Below, piece by piece: positions 18,212 to 28,300 of a DNA stretch of 64,000 nucleotides (the stretch's first letter is position 1; each line of letters opens with the position of its first letter). This stretch comes from Lysobacter changpingensis (GTDB lineage Bacteria > Pseudomonadota > Gammaproteobacteria > Xanthomonadales > Xanthomonadaceae): positions 62,001-126,000 of the forward strand of contig NZ_JADWPE010000003.1 of assembly GCF_017308985.1 (NCBI RefSeq). The letters are read 5' to 3'. The translations under genes were made by a program, and so were the position numbers. A model generated the notes under the pieces. It made no database searches. It saw only the letters and a program-made list of their open reading frames with translations, and was not told the DNA's origin.

Positions 18212-19183
18212 ATGGCGCCATCCCAGCACGACACGCCACCCGACGAGGTCGCGCGCCAGGCCCACGCCTGGGTGCGCCGGCTCGCCTCGGGCCAGGCGAC
18301 CGTCGCCGATGCGCAGGCGCTGCGCCGCTGGTGCGAGGCCGATCCGGCGCATGCCGCCGCGTTCGCGCGTGCGCGCAAGCTGTGGCGCGACTTCGATCCG
18401 GCCGGACGCGAAGTGCTGCAACGCGGACGCGTGCCGACGATGGCGCGGCGTCGCATCAACCGTCGCGCGTTCCTCGGCGGCGCGCTCACCGCGACCGCGG
18501 CGGTCGCGGCCGTCGCCGCGCTGCATCCGCCGCTGGGCCTGTGGGCGCCGGCTTCGCAATGGGGCGCCGATTTCCGCACCGCGACCGGCGAACAGAAGCG
18601 CGTGCGCGTGTCCGACGATGTGTGGCTCGCACTGAACACGCAGACCCGCGTCGCGCTGCAATCCGGCACGCAACCGGGCATCCGCCTGCTGGCCGGCGAA
18701 GCGGAAGTCGAACGGCGCGCCGTCGCGGGCCTGCCGCTGAGCGTGATCGCCGGCGACGGCCGCACGCTCGCGCGCGGACAGGCGCGTTTCGACGTGCGCA
18801 ACGACGACGGCGAAGTCTGCGTGACGTGCCTGGCCGGCGAAGTCGAAGTGGAGCAGGGCGCGCGACGGCAGGTGCTGCATCGCAACGAGCGCGTGATCTA
18901 CGACGCGAACGGGCTGCGTGCGCCGCTCGCGGTCGACCCGTCGACGGTGTCGGCCTGGCGCGAGGGCGCGGTGGTGTTCCGGCGCACGCCGCTGTCGGAC
19001 GCGGTGGCCGAGATCAACCGGTACCGGCCCGGCCGCGTGGTGCTGCTGGATCGCGAACTCGGCCGCAACGTCGTCAGCGGGCGTTTCCGCATCGGCGACA
19101 TGGACCAGGTCATCGCGCAGATCCGCGCGGCGTTCGGCGTGCGCGTGCGGCATCTGCCGGGGAACGTGGTGCTGCTGGGCTGA
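18212..19183 (+). CDS. FecR-family regulator with twin-arginine-like membrane anchor
   Basis: A protein of 323 residues. Its N-terminal cytoplasmic part (about 10-60) has the DUF4880-like pattern QAHAWVRRLASGQATVADAQ followed by LRRWCEADP. At about residues 84-115 lies INRRAFLGGALTATAAVAAV, a twin-arginine consensus (RRxFLG) followed by a hydrophobic stretch, as known for some FecR proteins exported by Tat. The periplasmic FecR core (about 130-235) and a C-terminal short STN-like segment (FRRTPLSDAVAEINRYRPGR) follow. It should regulate the sigma factor encoded just upstream. It is shorter than the FecR at 9484 and divergent from it, so the two circuits are probably independent. Confidence 0.88.
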   Translation: MAPSQHDTPPDEVARQAHAWVRRLASGQATVADAQALRRWCEADPAHAAAFARARKLWRDFDPAGREVLQRGRVPTMARRRINRRAFLGGALTATAAVAAVAALHPPLGLWAPASQWGADFRTATGEQKRVRVSDDVWLALNTQTRVALQSGTQPGIRLLAGEAEVERRAVAGLPLSVIAGDGRTLARGQARFDVRNDDGEVCVTCLAGEVEVEQGARRQVLHRNERVIYDANGLRAPLAVDPSTVSAWREGAVVFRRTPLSDAVAEINRYRPGRVVLLDRELGRNVVSGRFRIGDMDQVIAQIRAAFGVRVRHLPGNVVLLG

Positions 19184-19303
19184 CCGGCGCGGCAGGCGCG
19201 CCTCGCGCGTGCGATTGCGGGGTCCTCCGGGCCACGACGTCTAAGGGGTAACGGGCGCCGAACGGCGCCATCGCAACCCTTTGCCGCGTCCAAGAGAACC
19301 GTC

Positions 19304-22300
19304 ATGCCGAGCCGCACGACCGCGCACGTCCCCACGCCCGACACACGCGACCTGCGCGCGAGAACCGGCATCGCGCGCCATCCGCTGGCGCATGCGGTGG
19401 CGATGCTGCTGCTGGCGACCAACGCGCAGGCGCAGCAGGCCTTCAGTCCGGCGTGGTTCGCCAACAAGGGCGCGGTGCAGAACGCGGCGGCGGCGACCGG
19501 CCAGCTGCCGAACGGCGTGCCGGCGGCATCGCTGACAGGGCCGAGGCAGCAATCGCAGGCGGCGCGCGAACGGCTGAAGCAGTCGATCGACAACCTCGCC
19601 ACGTCCGCGCAGGCCATCGCCGCGCAGCAGGCGCTGCAACGCAATGCGCGCGCGGCGGCGGCCGGAAGCGGCGTGCCGGACGGCCTGGGCGAAGGCGGCC
19701 TGGAGGTTGACGACAACGCGCTCACGCGCGGCTGGCTCAATGCGCGCGCGCCGACGCAGGGCATCGCCAACGGCACGACCACCGTCACCATCGAGCAGAC
19801 CGGCGCGAAGGCCGTCCTCAACTGGGAAACCTTCAACGTCGGGCGCAACACCCTCGTCGATTTCAACCAGCAGGCCGACTGGGCGGCGCTCAACCGCGTC
19901 AACGATCCGCTCGCCCGGCCGTCGCAGATCCACGGCCGGATCAGCGCTGAAGGCACGGTGCTGATCGTCAACCGCAACGGCGTGATGTTCGGCGGCACCA
20001 GCCAGGTCAACACGCGCAACCTCGTCGCCGCGGCGGCGGAATTCAGTGACGAACAGTTCCTCCAGCGCGGCCTGTATTCGGCACCGCAGAACACCGCGCC
20101 GGCCGCGAGCTTCACCGACGCCGCGGGCAAGGTGATCGTCGAAGCCGGTGCGCGCATCGAAACCGCCGCATCGAACGACGTGCGCCAGGGCGGCGGCTAC
20201 GTGCTGCTGCTTGGGTCGGAAGTGCACAACGCGGGCAACATCACGACCTCGCGCGGGCAGACGCTGCTCGCCGCCGGCGACGACTTCGTCATCCGCAAGG
20301 GCGTGGGCACCGAGGCGAACACGTTCTCGACCACGCGCGGCAACGAAGTGCTCGCGCGCCGCGACGAGGACAGCGCCGCCGGCGAGGTGCGCAACACCGG
20401 CCTGATCACCGCGCGCGAAGGCGACATCACGCTCACCGGCCATCGCGTGCGGCAGGACGGCGTCGCCGTGTCCACGACCACGGTGAACCAGCGCGGCACG
20501 ATCCACCTATCGACCCCTGCGAGCGATGCGGAAGGCGAAGTCGTCCTCGGCGCGGATGCGGTGACCGCCGTGCTGATCGAGGACGACGGAAGGACCACCG
20601 CGCTCGACAGCCAGCGCGACGCGCTGATCGCCGAGTCGCAGAAGCAGGATGCATTGCGCTTCGTCGCCGGCCAGGCGGGCATGGGCGGGTTCGACAACCT
20701 GTCCTCGCTGTCCGACCGGCGCGACCAGTCGCGTGTCGAGATCGTCAGCGGCGGAGACGTGCGTTTCGAGGCGGATTCGCTGACGGTGGCCACCGGAGGG
20801 CAGATCGCCGTCAGCGCCAAGGACCGCGTCTTCGCCGCCGACAAGGCCACGCTGGACGTCGCCGGAGCGGTCGGCGTGCAGGTCGCGATGGAATCCAACA
20901 ACGTGCAGGTGAACGTGCAGGGCAACGAGCTGCGCGATTCGCCGGTCAATCGCGACAGCGGCGACCTGTTCAACCAGAACGTGTGGATCGACCGGCGCGA
21001 CCTGGTCCACGTTCCCGCCGGCACCGGCGGTTACGACGGCGACCGCTGGTACGCGGCCGGCGGCCTGCTCGAAGTGGGCGGCTGGCTCAGCAACCAGGGC
21101 CACGGCATCGGCGAATGGGCGGCGCAGGGCGGGAGCATCGTGCTGGGCGGCAACGAAGTCGTCACCCAGCGTGGTTCGTCGATCAACCTGTCCGGCGGCG
21201 CGCTCGACGTGCAGACCGGCCACGCGTACCAGACCTGGCTGCGCGGCGCGGACGGCCGCCTGTACAGCCTCGACGACGCCTCGGCCAACATGCGCTTCGC
21301 CGGCGTCTACAACGGCTTCGAGGACACGCACGAGCGCTGGGGCGAAAACCTCACCGGCTATTACTACAACCCGCTGATCGCACCGCAGCGCCGGCTCGAG
21401 AACGGCTACACCGTGGGGCGCGACGCGGGCCGGCTGACGGTCTCCGCGCCGACCGCTGTACTGGAAGGCGGGATCGTCGCGACGGTCTTCGACGGCGAGC
21501 AGCAGGGCCGCGTGCGCGACGACATCGCCGACGGCTACCGCCAGGCGCAGACCGCCGTGGCGAAGGCGGGCACGCTCGTCTACGGGCGCGCGAACGCGGT
21601 GGGCACCGGCGCGTTCGACACGCACGTGTCCATCGGCGAGGTCGCCAACATCGCCGACGCATGGACGGGCGCGGAAGACCTCATTCCCGAAGAACGCATC
21701 GGCACGCTGCACCTCGACGCCGCGCGCCTGGGCGGGGCCGAACTCGGCGGACTGGACATCACCACCTCGGCCAACATCGTCATCGACGGCGCGCTGCGCC
21801 TGGCCGACGGCGGCGAACTCCGCCTGAACGCCGCGGACACACGCATCGACGCCGACGTGACCGCGCGCGGCGGCGCGATCAGGATCGGAAACACCGCGCC
21901 GGTGCGCACCGTGACCGGCGGCGCGCTCGAAGACCACATCCTGCTGGATGGCGACGGCACCGCGTCGTTCGCGCTGGGCGAAGGCGCGACGCTCGATCTG
22001 CGCGGCATCTGGACCAACGACGTGCCCGACGCCAATCCGTGGGCGTCCACGGCGCACGTCGATGGCGGCGACCTGACCGTGCGGATGTTCCAGGGCTCGA
22101 TCGCGCTCGCATCGGGCAGCGTGGTCGATGTGTCGTCGGGTGCGACGCTCGCGGCGAGCGGCGATCTCCTCGGCGGACGCGGCGGCGACGTGCGCCTGCT
22201 GGCCGGCATGGAACGCTCGACGCTGCTGCGCAATCCCGACGGCGTGCGCCTGCAACTCGACGGCGAACTGCGCGCGCAGGGCGTGCTCGGCGGCGGAACG

Positions 22301-25300
22301 CTGGAACTGCAGTCGCCGCAGGACATCGCGTTCGGCCACGCGACGCCGGACGACGACAGCACGGCGATGCAACTCGACGCGGCACTGCTGCGCAGCGGCT
22401 TCTCGGCGTATTCGATCACCAGCCTCGGCAAGGTGAGCGTCGCCGGCACGGAGCTGCGCGCGGACATGCCGGTGCTGCACCTGCCCGCCAACGCGACGCC
22501 GCCGGAGACCGGCGCCGATCCGCGCGTCGCGCTGGAAAGCTGGACGCCGCCGCTGTACCAGGAGGATCCGGTAAACGCCCGCATGTCGCAGCGCGAAGGC
22601 GCGAGCGTGACGCTGCGCGGTGCGGCGATCGAGGTGGATGCCGACAGCCGCATCGAAGTCGATCCCGGCCAGCGCGTACGCCTGGCCGCGTCGGGCCAGA
22701 TCACGGTCGATGGCGACATCGCCGCGCCCGGCGGCGACATCGCCATCCTCAGCGAGCCGGTGGGTTTCGACGTGCCCGAGATGACCGGCACGTCGTTGTG
22801 GATCGGCGCCGACGCCGTGCTCGATGCGGCGGGCCGCGCGCAGGTCGCGCTCGACCAGAACGGCCGCCGCTACGGCGTCGTGCAGGACGGCGGCTCGATC
22901 CGCATCGGCCTGGAAGGCTACGACCGTCGCACCAACGACAGGCTCGACGCGACCAACGCGTTCGTGGTGATCCGCGAAGGCGCGAAGCTCGATGCGTCGG
23001 GTGCGGCGGCGGATCTCGACGTGTACGCGGGGCAGGGACCGTTCCATGCGTCGCGCGTGGTGAACGTTGCGGGAGACGGCGGCCTGATCCGGCTGGGCTC
23101 CACGCGCGGCATCCTCAACGACGGCGACCTGCGCGCCGCCGCCGGTGGCGCCGGTGCATCGGGCGGCGAGCTCGGCGTCGTGCTGGAGAACGCGCCGGGC
23201 CTGGACGGGCCCATGAACACGTTGACCGTCACCCAGCAGCGCGTGGCCAGCGGCCTGGCGGCCGGGCTCGAAGCGGGCGTAAGCGATCCGACGCTGGCGG
23301 ACAGCCAGGCGCGCATCAGCGCCGGTGAAATCGCCGCCGGCGGCTTCGACACGCTCGACCTGTGGAGCCGCGACGTCATCGCGTTCGACGGCGACGTGAA
23401 CCTGCAACTCGGCCGGGCGCTGCACCTGCGGCGCGCCGCGATCGGCGTGGCCGACGGCGATCCGGACGCGCGGGTCCGCCTGTCCGCGCCGTACGTGCTG
23501 CTCGAAGGCAAGAGCAACGTGCCGCTCACGTCCTCCGGCCTCTTCACGCCGTCCGGCATGCTGGTGCCGAGCAACGGCAATGCGTTCGAGATGCTCGCCA
23601 CGGCCAGCCGCAACACCGGTTCGCTGGACATCGACGCCGACCTGATCGACGTGCGCGACTTCGTCAGCTTCGGCGCCAGCGGCACGGTCTACGAAACGCA
23701 GGCCACCTCGTCCGCGCGGCCGGTCGAACTGATCGGCTTCGACAGCATCGACCTCACCAGCCGTGGCGACATGCGCTTCCTCGGCGCCCGCGTCGCCGGC
23801 AGCAACCGCGACCTCGGCAGCCGCCTCAACACCGGCGGCGACATGACGATCACCGCCGCGCAGCTGTATCCGGGCACGCATGCGTCCGGCACGGTCCAGG
23901 TCGGACGCAAGCCCGACGGCACCTACGACATGGAGCGCACGCTCACCATCCGCGGCTACGGAAGCACGCCCGCGATGCCGCAGTCGGTGTTCGGCGCGCT
24001 CACGCTGGCGGCGCCGAACATCGACCAGGGCGGCGTCGTGCGCGCGCCGCTGGGCCGCATCACCTTCAACCAGCAGCCCTTCATCGACGGCTTCCGCCAG
24101 GAAGAGGTGTACGACGTCACGCTGCGCGCGGGCAGCATCACCTCGACCAGCGCCGCCGGCCTGACCATGCCCTACGGCGGCACCGTCGATGGCTTGCGTT
24201 ACCTGTACGACGGCCAGGAAGTGACGTTCCGCGAACAGGCCGACATCGCCGGCGGCGACCTGCAGGACGGCATCGTCTTCGGCCATGCGCGGCTGACGGC
24301 CGAATCGGGTGCGCTGATCGACGTTTCCGGCGGCGGCGAACTGCTCGGCGCGGGGTTCGTCAGCGGTCGCGGCGGTTCGGTCGACGTGTTGCGCACGCCG
24401 CTCGCCAACGCCAATCCGGCGAACGCGTTCAGTTCCGCCGACGCGCAGGTGTACGCGATCGTGCCCGGCATGCACAACGCACCGGCGCCGGTGTCGCCCG
24501 ACGCGGGCGCGGGCCAGCCGGGCATCGGCCGGCAGATCACGCTGACCGAAGCGGTGGGCGATCTCGCGCCCGGCACCTACACGCTGATGCCATCGAACTA
24601 CGCGCTGTTGCCCGGCGCGTACCGGGTCGAACTGGGTTCGACGATGTCCGGCCTCGTGCCGCCGGCCGTCGGCCTGCCGGCGGGTTCGATCAGCGCCAGC
24701 GGTTATCTGGGCGTCGCGAACACCGATATCCGCGACGCGCTGCCGACGTCGATCACGCTGACCAGCGGCGAGGCCGTCCGCAGCCATTCGCAGTACAACG
24801 AAACCCGCTACGCGAAGTTCGCCATCGACGACGCCAAGCGCTTCGGCGCGCTGCGCCCGCGCCTGGAACGCGACGCGCAGTCGGTGCAGATCGACTTCGG
24901 CAAGGCGACCGGCGACGTGCTCGACTTCGAGGGCCTCGCGAACCTGCAGGGCGCCGAAGGCGGGTTGTCGGGCAACCTGTTCGTGACGGGCGGGCAGGAC
25001 ATCGAGATCAAGGCGCGCGGCGCGCAGGCCACCGACGGCATGGCCTCGTTCGATGCGGAGGATCTGTCCGCGTTCGGCGCCGGCGCGATGGTGGTCGGCG
25101 GCCTCTTCGGCCTCGTGCAGGGCCAGGACCCGGACGACGGCAACGCGCCGAACGGACCGCGCATCCTGTTCCGCGCCGATCCCAACGACATCGTGGTGCG
25201 CGACGGCGCCACGCTGAAGGCGGGCCAGCTGTTCCTGACCGGCAAGGACGTCGTCGTGCAGTCCGGCGCCGTGCTCGACACGACCGCGCACGCTGCCGAC

Positions 25301-28300
25301 AGCGTCATCGATTCCTCGCTCGGCCTGCTGTTCCATGCCACCCGCGACGATCGGACGTCGAGGACCGGCGCGATCCTCGCCGTGTCCGACGGCTTCCTCG
25401 ATTTCGCCGCGCCGCTGCGCGATGCCGCGCGTCCGAACTCGATCACCGTCGAGGACGGCGCCACGCTGCGCACCGACGGCACGATCGCCTTCGCGTCCGG
25501 CGGCGAGGTGACGGTCGGCGAAGCGGACCTGGTCGCGCGCGACCTGCAGCTGGCCGCGCCGCGGGTGAACATCGGCACCACGGAATCCTTCGCGGCGGCC
25601 GATGCGGCGAGCGCGATAGGCGCGGGCGTGCGCCTGAGCCAGTCGACGCTGGAGCGCCTGCTCGGCGCCAGCGAACCGGGCTCGATCGCGATCGAACGCC
25701 TGCGCCTGACGGTCGGCGAATCGCTGAACTTCTTCGGCAACGTCGATTTCAACCTGCGCGAGGCCGGCGGCGATGCCGGCGCGCAGCTGGTGCTCAACAG
25801 CCCGGCGATCTACGGCTGGGGCGGCGCCGACGACGTCGCGCGCATCACCGCCGACACGCTGGTGTGGAGCGGCCTGGGGCGCGGGCGCGGTACCGCCGGA
25901 TCGCCGTACGAGAACACGCCGCCCGGCGCGGTGATGCCCGGTGGCGCCGGCACCGGTGCGGGCAGGCTGGAAGTGGACGCGCGCGAGATCGTGTTCGGCT
26001 ACGACGAACTCGCGCGCCCGCAGGACCAGGTCGAACTCGACCGCCTCGCGCTCGGCTTCGCCAGCGTCGATCTCAACGCCAGCGAGCGCATCGCCGCCAA
26101 CCAGCGCGGCAGCCTGTCGGTCTATCGCAGCGGCACCGACGAAGCCTCGTACACGGGCGGCGCGCTGAACCTGTCCACGCCGTTGCTCACCGGCGACGCG
26201 GGCTCGTCCATGCGCTACGCGACCGGCGGCGCACTCACGGTATCGTCGCCGACCAGCGCCGCCATCGACACGCGCGCCACCGACGCGCTCGGCGCGGAAG
26301 TCCGCCTCGACGGCGCGACCGTCTCGGTGGACACGGCCGTCGTATTGCCCAGCGGTCGCCTCGTCGTCGACGCCGACGACGGCATCGTGCTCGGCGACCG
26401 CGCGAACCTCGACCTGTCCGGCCGCACGCTGCGCTTCTTCGACGTCACGCGCACCAGCTGGGGCGGCGACGTGGTGATGGAAACGGCGAACGGCGCGATC
26501 GTGCAGGACGCCGGCTCGCGCATCGACGTGTCGGCGACCGGCAACGACGCCGGTTCGATCCAGGCCACCGCGACCGGCGCCGGCGGCGACGTCGCGTTCG
26601 GCGGCACACTGCTGGGCCGCGCGGACGCGGGCTTCGACAGCGGCGCGTTCGACGTCCGCGCGACGCGACTGGACGACTTCGCCGGCCTCAACGCGAAGCT
26701 CGATGCCGGCGGTTTCTTCCACGCGCGCGGCTTCGTCATCAAGACCGGCGACCTGGTCGTACGCGACGACGTCCGCGCGAACGAGGTGAGCATCTCGATC
26801 GACGGCGGCTCGCTCACGGTCGACGGCACCATCGACGCGAGCGGCGCGGAGGTTGGTCGCATCCGGCTGGCCGCGCGCGACACGCTCGCGCTCACCGGCA
26901 ACGCGGTGCTCGACGTGCACGGCACGCAGCTTGTCACCGACGCGTACGGCCAGGCGATCGATGCGTCGAACCGCGGCGCGATCGAACTGACCTCGCGCGA
27001 CGGCAACGTCTCGCTCGCATCAAGCGCGCGGCTGGACCTGCGTTCGGCCGACGGCGTGGCGCGCGGGCACGTGGACATCAACGCGCCGCGCATCGGCGGC
27101 AACGACGTCGCGGTGGACGCCGCGAACGGCATCGCGATCGACGGCGCGGCGAGCATCGCGGTGAACGCGTTCGCGCGCTACACGCCGGCCGACGGCATCG
27201 TGAGCCAGACCTGGCTCGACGCGATCCACCTCGACAGCGTCGCGTTCATCGACGCCGCCGGTGCGAACGCGGCGGTCGATGCGCGCCTGTCCGGGCTCAA
27301 GAGCTACGGCGCCGCGTTCCACCTGCGGCCGGGCGTGGAGATCGTCAGCGATGGGGACCTCACCGTGCGCGCCGACCTCGATCTGTCCGGCTACCGCTAC
27401 GGACCGGACGCCGACGGTGCCGTGCCCGGTTCCGGCGAACCGGGTGTGCTGACGATCCGCGCCGGTGGCGATCTCGACATCAACGGCAGCATCAGCGACG
27501 GCTTCGCGCCGCCGCCGGCGACGCCCGACGACAACGCCTGGCAGGTCCGTACCGAGCTGCTCAACGGCCAGGCCGCGCCCGCCGGGATGGTCTTCGACAT
27601 TCCGTTCAATCCGGAGTGGGGCGACCAGTTCTACGCGTTCCCGAACCTCGCCGAAGTGCAGGTGGTGTCGGGTTCGGTCACCGACTGGTTCGGCAGCTAT
27701 TTCCCCGGCGACATCATCCCGGGCCTGCTGTACGGGCAGGTGATCATCGAGGCCGGCACGGTGCTGACCTCGGCCAATCCGTCCGACGCGGACATCGTGA
27801 TCTCCACGCCGCGTCCGGAACCGGGACGCTTGTGGGCGGCGGCGCCGATGCTCGATCCGGGCATGCAGTCGTGGTCGATGCGACTGGTCGGCGGTGCCGA
27901 CACGCAGTCCGCCGACAGTCGCTCGCTCGCGGCGGCGTCGCGATTGAACGGTTCCGGCAACGTCGTGCTGAAGGACGAACACAAGATGGGACCGGACGCG
28001 GATCGCGTCGGCCTGTCGGTGGTGCGCACCGGCACCGGCAGCCTCGAGGTGCTGGCCGGCGGCGACTATCGCCAGGAAACGCTTTACGGCGTCTACACCG
28101 CCGGCACGCAGGTGGCCGACGGCGCCAAGTGGAACGCGCCGCGCGCCACGCGCGCCGACGGCACGGTGCTCGGCGCGGAGAACGCCGGGTACGAAGCCTC
28201 GCTCGGCGCGCAGCGCATGTTCTTCGCCGACGGCGGCGGCGATCTCCTGCTGGCCGCGCAGGGCGACGTGCGCGGCCTCAACGAGTCGTTCGGCGGCAAC

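Noticed and set aside
20507-26920. Very long open minus-strand frame (over 2,000 codons) opposite the exoprotein gene
   Set aside because: It mirrors the codon bias of the plus-strand gene in GC-rich DNA and its product is low-complexity His/Arg/Ala/Val-rich text with no signal peptide or domain.
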